In this document: one piece after another, positions 21,530 to 33,433 of the stretch
Layout of the letters: each line of letters opens with the position of its first letter
How positions within the stretch are numbered: the stretch's first letter is position 1
Assembly (NCBI GenBank): GCA_014529385.2
Contig: CM043962.1
Coordinates: 35,863,598 to 35,927,597, forward strand
Reading direction: 5' to 3'
DNA from: Adiantum capillus-veneris
Taxonomy: Eukaryota; Streptophyta; Polypodiopsida; Polypodiales; Pteridaceae
Length of the DNA stretch: 64,000 nucleotides
Program-made: the position numbers and the translations under genes
Notes under the pieces: generated by a model
Database searches by the model: none
Seen by the model: only the letters and a program-made list of their open reading frames with translations
Told to the model about the DNA's origin: nothing

Positions 21530-23250
21530 GCTTCTCCCAGTTTGAATTTTCAGCCGTGGTCATAAACCATCTTACCGCATTGATCCTATTCCTGAGGAGT
21601 CAGAAAGAGATTATGATCCTAAGAATGAACCAGGGAGTGAGACTGAGGCTCAAGAGAAGCACAATCATGCTGATGAGGCTAAGGACTCTCAACACTCCAG
21701 TCAGTCCAGAAGAAGAAGGGCTGAGAGGGAAGAACTCAAGGCCAGGAGTTCTCGGACCACACATGGGGATGAAGGATCCAAAGGCAGTAAAGGTAGTCGC
21801 TATAGTTCCAGTAGAAAATCCACGGAGGAGACAGAAACTAAGACTAAAGAAGGAATTGACTAGGATGTAGATACAGACCATTACAAGAAGTCTTCAAGAA
21901 GAAGTCAGGTTTCTAAGGTGAGAAGAGAGAGAAACGATGTTGATCGACATGATTACACCTCTTCATTGAAGATTTCTTTTCCAATGTTCAAAGGTGGGAA
22001 GAAAGATGACCCGGATGTTCATATCCAAGCCTTTGAACAGTATGTTGAGTTGAAAAATATTGATGAAGATGACTGTGGGGAATACTTTCCTCAAACATTA
22101 AAGGAGGCAGCAAGGAAATGGTACTACCATTATCCAACTTGCCAACTCAGATCATATAACAAACTACTCAAAGCTTTCTGAGTGGAATATTCAGATATCA
22201 GAGGAGATGAGGATATTCTCTGTGAACTAGATAAGATAAAGCAAAGGAAATTATCATTCAGAAGTTAAATTGAGAAAATCAAGGAGCTGACTAGGCAGCT
22301 GCAGGAACCACCATCAGGAAAGCGGTTGCGGGCATGGTTTTTAAATGGTTTCCACAGTAAGAAGCTTAGGGAACAGGACGTGCTTGCACTAGCAGAGAAA
22401 TTTAATGATCTAGTGCAGCAAGCCCTAAAGCTAGAACAGCAGGCTAAGAATTAAAGGAGTCATAAGAAGAGGAGGTCCAATAGTAGCAGTACTTCTATTG
22501 AGAATACTGATTCCAGTAAGACCTCCAGTAGTTTTGAAAGTAGCTCGGATGAGAAGAGCAAAGACAAGGCTAAGAAGGGGTCTTGGTCTAGAAATTGATG
22601 AGATGGCCCAACAGATTGCTGAAATCAGCCAAATTAGACAACCTGTAAGAAGAGTGGAAACCTGGTGTTCAAAGTGTAAATCCAAAGATCATGTTTCCAA
22701 TGAATGTCCACAGTGTACTTACTGCAAAGCTTATGGCCATCTATGGAACAACTTTGGCATTCGCATTCATCATTTCAAGAAGGGAAAAGATCTGCCTATG
22801 GTGGAATTTACCAATGTTGAACCAGTAAGAGTGGAAACTACCAGTGTACCCCAAGAAGAGAAATCAGGTATCAGTGGTGCTGGTACGGGGTACGGTAGGT
22901 ACCAAGGGGGTACTGGCCGAGGCTGGGATCATGGTAATTTCTAGAGTCGAAGTTTGAATTGCTATAATTGTGGTAAGTATGGGAATTTCGTGGCTCATTG
23001 TCTAGAAACACCTGTTACTGCGGCTACTAAGGCGAAGGCCCCTGAACCACTTCCTGTACGAGCAGTTACACGTAGCAAAGGGGTGGTTATTGAGGAAATC
23101 CCTGATAACCCAGCAAGACCAGTCAATCTTGAAAGTAGCAAATGGACTCATCAGAGAGAGGTGTGGAAAGCCAAGGGTAAAGAAAAGGTAATTGATGAAT
23201 GGTAAGAGCAGAGAGAATTGGCGACGAGAATCACAGAGGATTTAGCCAAG
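21530..23250 (+). pseudogene. GYP-3 gag
   Basis: Pieces in shifting frames form one gag. An Arg/Ser/Glu-rich N-terminal part (about 21560-21900) is followed by a capsid-like domain (SLKISFPMFKGGKKDDPDVH at about 21970; FPQTLKEAARKWYYHYPTCQ near 22090; RLRAWFLNGFHSKKLREQDV near 22320). Two cysteine clusters follow: CSKCKSKDHVSNEC near 22670 and CYNCGKYGNFVAHC near 22960. The second has Asn at the usual His position. At least six stops or shifts occur (for example near 21862, 22181, 22265, 22455, 22600 and 22945). It is clearly homologous to plant Ty3/gypsy gag and not functional. Confidence 0.85.
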
Positions 23251-23639
23251 AAGATGTGAGAGTAGCCAAAGAATTATGATGCCCTGGTCATTTAGAAGAT
23301 ACCAACCCAATCTTCTCAGAAGGCACAACCAAATCAGTCAAGGTCTAGAACACCTAAGACCATGTTGGCTGCAGTTCAGGGACTGATGGAAGAGTTAGGG
23401 ACTAATAAGGGAGTTGAAAGCACTAGGACAAAGGAATGGTATTGTGCAGATACTACCAATTCTTCAAGTTCTGATAACAACTTATCATGAGAGGGAGGAA
23501 ATTCATATCAAGATTTGTGAGACAAAATTCAGAAACTCACGATGGAGTTAGAGGACATTAGAAAAACTTTACCTGAAGCAGCAAATTTCATCAGACAGTG
23601 AAGGAAGGCTGAGGCGGAAGCCAGAACGGTTGACTTGGC

Positions 23640-23967
23640 TGCTGTCAGAGATGATGAAGTGTTTGTGACCTAGGTAGATTATAAAGTTAGGAAACATTGG
23701 GATCCACTATTTGGTGTCATACTGGATGGAGGAGCAAGAGTAAACATCCTGGGGGTACATCTTCAGCAAAGGATGGGAATTACAAATTTGAAACCCGCAC
23801 CTTTCAAAGTTCGAATGGCGGACCATCAATTAGTGCAGGCAAGTGGTATGATAGAGATTATGCAGATAAGAGTGGGCAAGGAAAACTTCAAAACTAGCTT
23901 CCTAGTATTAGATGTGCAAGGCATGTATGGGATGCTATTGGGGCGTCCATGGCTGCGAACGGCATAG
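23640..23967 (+). pseudogene. GYP-3 aspartic protease
   Basis: The frame reads FGVILDGGARVNIL (active-site-like DGGA at about 23728) and ends with MLLGRPWLRTA, the usual C-terminal glycine motif of Ty3/gypsy proteases, 70-80 residues later. It lies between gag and reverse transcriptase as expected. A frame break between 23697 and 23773 and a stop after 23967 disable it. Confidence 0.85.
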
Positions 23968-24479
23968 GTTGTTCACGACTATGCTAATTAGACTTTGACA
24001 ATACAAGGTGCTAGTAGCAGAATTCAGATTCAGATGAACAACACTAGGAGTTGGAGAAAGGAGCTGAGACCCAAAGATCTTTGCCAGAAGTATAAGGTGA
24101 AGAAAATTGAGAGAATGCTAGCAGCAATGAATATTTTTCCATTAACCGAGATAGATCTCAACACAGTATTACTAGACAAAGATCAGGCTGAAAAGCAAAA
24201 GAAGCAATTTCTAGACTAGTTCACTGAGAAGAACTTTGGAGAACGGGCAGTTCAGCTGACTGGAAGGCCAGAAGAACCAATTGATTCCAGTGCACCAGTG
24301 GATTCTGAACAAATACACTTTGAAGAAGTTATTGAAAATCAGAATAGAAATTCAGAGCTCAGGGGACCGTCTTGGGATTACAATGAGGAGTCAACCAAGA
24401 GAAAAGACGGAGGGCCTAACTGGCACTTCCAGATGATCAGGAATAGAGGAATGGAATTTAGGTTCTGAAGAAAATCCTA

Positions 24480-26028
24480 GATTGATCAAAGTCAACAAAC
24501 ATCTGAATCCTAAGATGAAAGAGAAGGCCCGACATATGTTCCAGCAGTACAAGGATGTGTTTGCATGGGAACATACTAATCTTAAAGGAGTAGATCCAGA
24601 GGTATGTTAACATCAAATACCATTGAAACCAGATGCCAGACCAGTACAACTGCAGCAATACCGAATGAATCCAAATTGCGCTAAGAAGGTCAAGGAAGAG
24701 ATTGATAACCTTCTAAAGGCTAGGTTCATTACTGAAGTATCTAGTAGTGACTGGTTGTTCCCTATTGTCGTGGTACCCAAGAAAAATGGAGAGCTTAGAC
24801 TGTGTGTGGATTATAGGAAGCTGAACGCTCAAAAAATTAAGGATCCCTTTCCATTACCCTTCACGGATATGTTGCTTGATGAAATTGCAGGATATGAGAT
24901 GTATAGCTTTATGGATGGTTATAGTGGCTATAACCAATTACAACTGCTCCTGAAGACCAGAGTAAAACCACTTTTATTACTGAGTGGGGAGAATTTATGT
25001 ATCTAGTGATGCCATTTGGTCTTTCCAATGCACCAGCCACTTTTCAACGATGTATGATGGAAATATCCAGTGAATTTATTCACCGATTCCTTGCCATATT
25101 TATGGATGATTTCACTATATATGCAACAGAGGAGAAGTATTTACTTTTTCTTGAAATGGTTTTCCAACACTGTTAGGAAAAGTGGATCTGTTTGAACCCA
25201 TTCAAATATGTTTTCTTAGTTTGGAAAGAACAACTATTGGGACATGTAGTGTCCAAGAATGGTATAGAAATGGCCAATGACAAGATCCAATGTGTCCAAC
25301 AGGCCAAGGTACCTTGGATTGTATCAAAGTTAAGCTCTTTCTTGGGATATATCAAATTTTATAGAAGATTTGTGCACAATTTTTCTTCACAGGCATTACC
25401 TTTGTATGAACTTACAAAGAAGACCAGCAAGTTCAGTTGGACTGATCAATGTGAGGAGAGTTTTCAGAATTTAGAGAATGCTATTATCAATAAGCCAGTA
25501 CTTCGACAACCAAATTGGGATGTCTTTTTTCATGTACGTGTCGATGCTTCAAGACTGGCAATGGGAGCAATACTGGCTCAACCAGAAGGAAGAACTGATT
25601 ATCCACTGTACTTTGCCAGTCGTAGGTTCAGTCAAGCTGAACAAGGGTATACAACTACTGAAAGAGAAGCCTTAGGGATGGTTTTAAGTGCTACCGAATT
25701 CAGACATTATTTGTTGGGTAAGCTATTTTATTTTTATGTAGATCATCAGGCCTTATTATTTTTTATCAATAAAGTCAGTATTCAAGGCCGACTGATACGC
25801 TGGATGATGTTCCTGATGGAATTTGAATTTTGTATTTTCCATAAGCCCGGCAAAAACCATTGTGGTGCTGATTTCCTATCCAGGAGTATGGATGGCTACT
25901 CTGAGGTGTTTTTAAGATACGAGCCAATGGATGTAGAACTATTTCAGTTAACAGCTGCAGAATCAATTGATCCAGAATTGTATGAGGTATATCAATTTCT
26001 TTCTAAGGGAGGAATCTCAAATAACTAG
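24480..26028 (+). pseudogene. GYP-3 reverse transcriptase and RNase H
   Basis: The thumb and finger motifs are clear: VVVPKKNGELRLCVDYRKLN (about 24765), DPFPLPFTDMLLDEIAGYEM and FMDGYSGYN (about 24910). A one-base shift near 24950 moves the rest to another frame, with MPFGLSNAPATFQR and IFMDDFTIY (about 25100, catalytic DD). A stop near 25174 precedes 25192-26028, which is open for 278 codons. That frame holds the connection domain and RNase H (RVDASRLAMGAILAQ; TTTEREALGMVLSATEFRHY; YVDHQALLFF; GKNHCGADFLSRS). The order is normal for Ty3/gypsy. Confidence 0.92.
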
Positions 26029-26100
26029 ACTCAAAATCAGAAGAAGGCTCTGATTATTAAGAGTCTAAAGTTCACCATCATTGGTGGATCACTTTACAAA

Positions 26101-27000
26101 TTGGGAGTCGATGGGGTTCTTTATAGATGTGTGCCTATGGAGGGACGAGTACAAGTTATTTCAAAGGCACATGATGGGGATTCTAGGGGACATTTTTCTA
26201 CTGATGTCACTTCAAAACATATTCTGCAGGCTGGCTTGTGGTGGCAGACTTTAATATCTGATGTCAGAAGCTTTTGTAAAACTTGTGATATATGCCAAAG
26301 AATGGCCAGACCCACGATAGTAGATATGACTCCTCTAACACCGGTTGAGCCACTGGGTGTTTTTATGAAATAGGGTCTAGATTTTATGGGTCCCTTTAAG
26401 AAAATTACTTCAAGGAAGAATAGGTATATATTGATGCCCACTTGTTATGTGACCAAATGGGTAGAAGCTAAAGCTCTTCCCGACAACACGGCAAATCCAC
26501 TACTATATTTCTATTTGAAAATATCGTTTATCGATACGGATGTCCTGTGGAGATTGTGTCAGACCAAGGTACGAACTTTATCAATGACACTATGGACATT
26601 CTCATGGATATTCTTTCAGTCAACCATCAAAAATCAACACCATATTATCCTAGATGCAGTGGACAAGCCAAAAGCAGTAAAAAAATTGTCAAGACCATTC
26701 TCACTAAGATTGTGCAGAAAGAGCCACACCAGTGGGATTTGAAACTTCAAAGTGCTCTCTGGGCATATCAAACAGCTTATAAGGTCACTACGGGATTGAC
26801 ACCATTTTGAATGGTGTATGGCACTGAAGTTGTTGTGCCTATGGAATTTGTCATACCCAGTCTCAGGATGGCAGTCGAGTATGGGTTAGATTTTAATCAC
26901 AATTTGAAACAAAGACTGGATGAGTTAAGGCAAAGGGCTATGCTGGAAGAAGAAATTGTTCAGCAAAGAAGGAAACACTGGCATGACAGATGAATCAAAG
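26101..27000 (+). pseudogene. GYP-3 integrase
   Basis: An HHCC zinc domain (HDGDSRGHFS, then CKTCDICQRMARP) is followed by the core: LDFMGPF (first Asp near 26382), VSDQGTNFIND (second Asp near 26560) and the third site near 26665, where the expected Gly-Gln-x-Glu reads GQAKSSK, so the glutamate is not evident. A stop near 26372, a frame change between 26450 and 26550, and a stop near 26810 break it. The C-terminal part continues to ~27190 without a chromodomain. Confidence 0.88.
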
Positions 27001-27349
27001 TCAGGGAGTTTCAGAAAGGAGATTTGGTTCTGTTATATCAATCAAAACTAGGCCCTAAGAAACCAAACTTAAAGATAGTTTGGGTAGGTCCTATGAAGTT
27101 GATTGGGTGTTCTCCAATAGCACAATAAGATTGAAAGATTTTTCTGGATTACTGTTGCCAGGGGTATATAATGGGGCCAAAATCAAGCTCTATTATTAAG
27201 AAGACAGAGAGACTTCCAGGGATAAGGGTACTGGTAGTCCGGGAACTGAAGACCAAGAAATTCTAGAATCAGCTATTTTAAGCCTTTTTCATGTACAGCC
27301 AGTTCCAGAGACAATCAAAAGGTCAAACAAATCTCAGTATGACAAAACG

Positions 27350-30300
27350 ATGTCAGTACCAAAATCGGTAAAGTGTCAAAACCAATATCAGTTTTTATGG
27401 GAAAAAGGATCAGTTGGACTATCAATAGTAATCATTTTAAAGAAGATGGAAAGTATTAGCCAATGCATGTGTGCCATGTCATTTGCACTGTACAAGACTC
27501 TAGGAATGGTAAGTAGTGGAGCTTTTATGGTGCAAACGTGTATAACAGTAAGGCGAGTAGGCATTTTTTCTCGTAAATCTCCTGCACGACGTTTGCCTAC
27601 TGTTATCCATTCAGCATCGCCAAGCTCTGAAGTTTCATCGCTGCAACCACAAACTTCTTCATCTGAGGAAACTGTTGATTGTTGTCTATCTTTACAAGCC
27701 ACACCAGGATACGGGTTTGAAGATTCAAGTAATTCCTCTTCTTCTTTCTCTACTGATTCATCATCTTCACGGTGTATGGGTAGGAAGAAAATGTCAAAAA
27801 GGATGCAGGAAACTATAGAGGAAACCCAAGCACTTATTGCTGCTACAAAAGCTTCTCTTCCACTTATCCCTCACAGTAAAATACAGCGGTATGTGTTTAC
27901 TGAGCAAGCCGAGGCATTACTCCGACTGTGGGATTTGCATGTGGTTGTGCAAGCTACAAGAATTGAGTTTGACATAGCTATCATTAAACTGGTTCTTGAT
28001 TCCTTCAATGTTGATGAAGGAAGTGCTATGGTATATGGAAGGAAAGTGTCGGTAACACCTAAAAAATATTGCTTTCCATTCAAGATGCCAAATGAGCCAA
28101 ATCCATCCGTAGCAACAGCAGAACAAACCAATGCAGCTCTGAAAGAAGATGATGTTGCAAAGAAGAAACGCAAAGCCAGTGCACAAGGGGTTCCAGTAGC
28201 GTATCTGGACATTGCCGCTGCTTACCGCTTTGTAGCTGAAGCTAAAAGTCTCAAAAACAACCCACTAGAAAAATTGGTTGCTATGTTACTGGCAAAAAGA
28301 TTGGACACCACAATTTTAATAAATCTATGGTAGATTCTATCACATAATGTTATTCAGCAGACTGTTAAGTTCAAGTCCCAAAATGTTTTCAAAGCTTGGT
28401 ATGTTTGGCAGTTCCTTTACTGGGCAACTTCTTCGGACGCTCATGACCAGGTAAGGATGGCTTGGAGCCAAAAGCCTTTTCTAGTAATTAACAATGTGAA
28501 ATTTATCATCAGATGAAGAAGCCCCAGATAACCAGTTAGCTCTCACTGGACAAAAGAGGAAATCCATGCAAGAGGAAGCTGGCAGTCCTAAAAGACCAAA
28601 AACACTGACCAAAAGCAGTCGTCTCCTTAAGCAGCTACAAAGTCAGGTCAAAACAGTGTCTGTTGAAAAGACTCCAGCAGACCACACTTCAGCTGACCAG
28701 CCCGACCAGCCTCCAGTCCAGACCACTGGTGGAACCAGCCAGCAAGCAGGACAAATTTCAACGACCACCAGTGCGGGAAAAGACCAGTCAAACATAACCA
28801 ATGCTGAGCAGCCGGTGGGTCAGACTGATAAAGGAAAAGGACCAGTACCTTTGAGTCCACTTGGTAAAGTTTCCATCCCTTACAGTGAAGCGGCTTTACA
28901 TTTAACCAAGAAGGACTGTTACAATAGCTGCAGACTCATCCTCTCAAAGGATGCCTACTCATGCACAAATCTGATTATGCTACACTACCATATATGTCTC
29001 CTGTCACAATTTATGAGCGAGTTGCATGTGACCCAGCAACGATGAATGATGGTTGTTCAGTACTTATTCAATCGTCCTGGAACACTATTGTGAATTCTAT
29101 AGGACAAATGTTCGATGCCTCAGTGTCGAATGATGAATTGACCAAGTTAAAGGCCAAAGAACTAAGGGAGACTGAGCAGCAAGTTGAGAAGTTGGAGCAA
29201 GATAGAGAAACATAGTCATTGCAGCACAGTATCCTTGAAAATCAATCAGCTAGGACCATTCAGTATTTAGAAAATAAATTGTCAAAGATGGAGTCTGAGA
29301 TGAGGATGCTTAGAGAAGAAAAGGTAGAGGCTGAAAGAGCAAGGCTAAAATAGCTGCTGACAGATTTGAAACCATGCTTTGAATGAAAAGCGTTGATTTC
29401 AACTCATTGCTGACCAACCACACAGCATTGAAAGCCACTTTAATTGAAAGATATCTCTATAATAATTTGGCTGAGATACTGAATCCAAAGGGGAATGTTG
29501 TTTTCAATATAGATAATATGAGGGTGCTCATGGAAACTATGCGGAGTGATTTGCAGGATAAAGTTTCTGATAACAATAGTGATTTGGCAAATCAAGCTAT
29601 CCTGGACTATATTGAACATTAGAACAACCTCAATGAGGATGATGATAAAGTAGTAGAAGAGGAAGAGAAGGAGGATGAACTAGCAGAAAGGCATGATGAT
29701 GATGACTCTCCTCCATCTCCACCTTCAAGATCTGGTGCCGGTGGAGCAGGGATCACAGGGAGAAATCAGCCCAATACAGACAAGCCAGACCAGAATAGGA
29801 GTCAGCAGTCGGGTGATCAGTAGGTTGGAGATCAACAACCCAGCAACATTGGGAATTCATCGGTACACCAATCTCACAGCACAGTTTGGATGAGAAGGGG
29901 AAAGGTAAAGCTGTGGACTAAGGTTCTGGAAGGTGATGAGCAACATTCGTTACAGCTCATCACACTGAACAAGAGACTAAGACATCAGGAAGCTCCTATA
30001 ACTAGGATGTATCTGGAGGATGATGTTCTTTTATCTGATCTTGAACGATTTCAGCGACTATATGTTGGCGCCAGAGAAATGGTCCAACATTGGAAATCAA
30101 GTGTTTTCCATGACCAAGAGGTGTGCCAACTGCCTGAGCATCCGAGCAGAATTCAATTGCTAGAGAGAGTACTTGAATGGGTATTGACCTTTGATGTCAA
30201 ACTAGCTAATCCACACTGGCAGTGGCAGTCTAATGCAGACTGCCATTTCCTAGCCATCAAATGAGAACTCCTAATGAGGAACAAGCCAACATATAAATGT

Positions 30301-31255
30301 ATGGAAGACGTCAGAAGTCAATTGAAAGAAGTTTTACTGCAAATGCAAATTTCCAGAGGAGTTCTGGATCAGAGGGTACAAGCTATTATTGAAGATCATG
30401 CTACCACCAGTAAGGGGCCTCCAACTCAAATGACAGTAGGAGAACAAGCAAATGCTCTCCGAAGACTGTTTCAAATGGTCAGAGTAACTAGAAAGATGAT
30501 GAAGCAGGAGAACCAGGCTGTCCTCAATTTTTTGGATTTTGTACCCGATTCCCCAGTCCCCACCTGTATGCTTTACCAGCTAGAGAGGCCAAGCTACCTA
30601 GGTTTTTCCCAGCACTGTATCCTCAACATCTAGAACCAGTGGATCGGCTCACATACTATAATATTACCGATGATCTTCAGGATTGGTATGAGCGATCTGT
30701 TGTAGAATGGAAAACCTGGCAAACACTGCTAAATGATTCTCTTCAATTAAATGATCTTGGGGAGCTAAAGGAGGAGATACAAAGGGTTCGGCTGTGTATG
30801 GGACAATGGAAACTCCAGCTTAGAGGTCTCATCAAGATCACAAACCAATTGTTCCAACTTATTGTGGAGTCCTCTAAAATCCCTGAAAAGGATGTTACGG
30901 CTAAACCATGCTTGGGACCATAGTACAGAGAAAAGGTCGAGATTCTCTTTGAAGCTAGGATTTAAACAAATCAGCCTCTTCCAGAAGGATGGATCCATAC
31001 AGCTTCGCATTGTCATAAATTGGCAAGAACTTGTCGAACAAAAGGCAAACGTACGCTCTATGATCCCGACACCAAAACGTATCATCCTCTCATGCCTTAT
31101 GAAGTGGAAATGACCACAGAAAGGCGAGATCAGCTTGAGCAGGAGGCCATTTACAGACTTATCCACAAGGAGAATGCTGGCACTAGGACTTCTGAAACAC
31201 CAACACGATCGAAGGGCAAGAGGAAGTGGTCTCAGTGGAAGGATACTGGGTAGTT
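27350..31255 (+). pseudogene. GYP-3 extra coding region after integrase (unknown function)
   Basis: About 3.9 kb between integrase and the 3' LTR is coding-like in successive frames: 27350-28333 (327 codons), 28566-29045, 28961-29215, 29383-29622, 29890-30264, 30274-30633, 30639-30923 and 31020-31253. The first section has a Ser-rich stretch near residues 125-140 and a conserved-looking block (QRYVFTEQAEALLRLWD). Near 29130-29350 heptads such as LRETEQQVEKLEQ and LENKLSKMESEMRMLREEK predict a coiled coil. Later parts are rich in Leu, Gln and Trp. I recognise no domain. Such tails are reported for some plant Ty3/gypsy elements, but this one is unassigned. It may be one ancestral protein or two. 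Confidence 0.6.
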
Positions 31256-31616
31256 CCATCTCAAAATCCGATGGTGGATTTTTCTAGCCATTCTCAAAAT
31301 CAGATGGTGGATTTTTCTAGCCAATTTCATAATCAAACAATGGATTTCCCAGTAAGGTGCTGGAATTTCTTTGGCTGGACACCCTTGGAATTACAATTAT
31401 AGGGGTGTCAAGCACTCAACAAGCATGAGGTATGGTATAAAGTTAGCAATACCAGGAGAGTTAGCAACTTCACAAGAGTACTATCATGAGGAACATAGGC
31501 CAACTCATGAGGAACATCGGCCTACCCAGCAAGCAGGCAAAGAGGTTCCTCAACACCTTAGAAGAATCAGACGGTGGATTTTTTTTCAAAAATTTTGGAG
31601 TCATACCAAAATTCAA

Positions 31617-31631
31617 GAAAGGAGGGAAGGA
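31617..31631 (+). promoter_or_regulatory. GYP-3 polypurine tract
   Basis: GAAAGGAGGGAAGGA directly precedes the 3' LTR and serves as the plus-strand primer. Just upstream, 31259-31345 holds a short direct repeat of about 33 bp (GATGGTGGATTTTTCTAGCC twice, and a weaker third copy). Confidence 0.85.
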
Positions 31632-32122
31632 TGTAGACGGCGAAGACAGTCTCAACAGGCGAGAACTGTCTCCTGGAACCCGAATGGTGGATCAGTCAAT
31701 AATTATCATGATAGTTACCACAATAGCTTTGAGAGGCTATAAATAGGACCCATTACATTGTAATTGGGCGGCTTGTACTTTTGACTTCTTACTCCTAGTC
31801 TATTGGTTTTAGTCTCTGAAGTTGTTCTTGAGTTACAATCTCTTCACTTGTAATTCTACTCTGTAATCGTTACTACAATAGTCAATTGGGCTTCAGTTTG
31901 TTATACCTTGCACTCGTTCTTCATAAACTCTAAATCTAAACCTAAAACACTTTTCTAGTCATTCAGCCTGTTTCTAGTTCCAGTAGAGTATTTCAGTTTA
32001 GTTAACTATTCTAGTTTAGTTTCCATATTCCATTCCAATTTCACTGACTGAACTGACGACTTCCAATAGTTGTAAATTCTAACACTGGAATCAGCTATCT
32101 AAAGAGATCAGCTCCAATTCCA
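31632..32122 (+). repeat. GYP-3 3' LTR
   Basis: 491 bp, TGTAGACGGC to AATTCCA, matching the 5' LTR along its length. The TATA box TATAAATAGG spans 31738-31747. The right flank GGGTC returns to hairpin satellite in register with 20989. Confidence 0.92.
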
Positions 32123-33433
32123 GGGTCACACAATTGCCAATTTTTTTGTTTTGGCTTCGCTAAGGGCCCAATGGTCAAAAACTGGTGATTCTACCACCGT
32201 AGCCCGTTAGCGACAGATTGCAATGGCCATGAAACATTGCAAGGTCAAGGATATAGGTGCTTTTCTTGCATGTGCAATGTTTCATGGCCATCCATTGCCA
32301 TCTTGTGTATATAGGGTGGCACAATCGCCAATTTTTTGGTTTTGGCTTCTCTAAGGGCCCAATGGTAAAAAATTGGTGATTATGCCACTGTAACCCGTCG
32401 AGACGGACTGCATTGCCTTGAGACTTTGTAGGGATGGGAATTTAGGTGCTTTTCCTGCCCTTGCAATGTTTTATGGCCATCCGCTCATGTGTCATCGATC
32501 TAGGGTGGCACAATAACCAATTTTTTTCGTTTTGGCTTTCTTAAGGACCCAATGGTCAAAAACTGGCAATTGTGCCACCGTAGCCCATCGTGACGGATTG
32601 CGATGGCCATGAAAGTTTGCACGAGCGGGGATTTAGATGCTTTCATTTCCCTGCAATGTTTCATGGCCATACGCTCCTGTCTCATTGGTCTAGGGTGACA
32701 CAATCAGAAATTTTCTCTTTTTGGCTTCGCTAAGTGTCCAATGGTCAAAAACTGGCAATTGTGCCATCGTAGCCTGCTGTTGAGACGGATTGTGTTGCCC
32801 ATGAAACTTTGTAGGGACTGGGATTTAGGTGATTTCTTCACCCCTACAAAGATACATGGCCATCCGCTCTCGTCTTGACGGTCTACGGTGGCAAAATCGC
32901 CATTTTTTTCATTTTGGCTTCACTAAGGGCCCAATGGTAAAAAACTAGCGATTGTGCCACCGTAGCCCATCGAGACAAATTGCGATGGCCATGAAACTTT
33001 GCAGAGGTAGGGATTTAGGTGATTTCCCTTCCCTTGAAATTTTTCATGGCCATCCACTCCTGTCTCGTTGGTCTAGGGTGGCACAATCACCAATTCTTTT
33101 GTTTTGGCTTCGCTAAGGGCCCAATGGTCAAAAACTGGTGATTGTGCCACAGTAGTCCGTCAAGACGGATTGCGATGGCCATGAAACTTTGCAAAGGTGG
33201 AAATTTAGGTTATATCCCTACCCCTCCAATGTTTCATGGCCATTCACCCTTATCTCGTGGGTTTAGGGTGGCACAATCGCCAATTTTTTTGTTTTGGCTT
33301 CGCTAAGTGTCCAATGGCCAAAAATTGGCAATTGTGCCACCGTAGCCCGTCGAGATGTAATATGTTGCCCATGAAACTTTGCAAGGATGGGGACTTAGGT
33401 GATTTTTCCAACCCTACAAATATTTGTGGCGAT
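32123..33433. repeat. Hairpin satellite HPS island 4 (longest)
   Basis: Nearly seven units. The motif GTGGCACAAT or a close variant starts at about 32316, 32505, 32695, 32888, 33078 and 33268, giving a period of 189-193 bp. In one unit the dyad runs from about 33041 to 33191 with its centre near 33116: TTCATGGCCATCC on the left pairs with the region ending GGCCATGAAACT on the right. The next dyad centre lies in the GGGATTTAGGTG spacer. hAT-1 interrupts the right end. Confidence 0.93.

Larger units (their letters stand above)
20995..32122 (+). mobile_element. GYP-3, 11.1 kb Ty3/gypsy element with a long 3' coding region
   Basis: LTRs at 20995-21484 and 31632-32122 bound gag, protease, RT-RNase H, integrase and a further ~4 kb coding-like region. 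The flanks GTGTC (20990-20994) and GGGTC (32123-32127) match at four of five bases and fit a mutated target duplication in the hairpin satellite. The LTRs differ at several percent of sites by eye, so it is older than COP-5. Stops and shifts are spread over all frames. The RT motifs (DPFPLPFTDMLLDEIAGYE) suit a non-chromodomain lineage such as Tat/Athila. Confidence 0.93.

Noticed and set aside
27388-28212. Minus-strand frames of 70-113 codons opposite the GYP-3 tail
   Set aside because: They are antisense to a longer plus-strand frame and have no recognisable features.
27350-31255. GYP-3 tail as an envelope gene
   Set aside because: No signal peptide, transmembrane segment or cleavage site is visible; a coiled coil alone is not enough.
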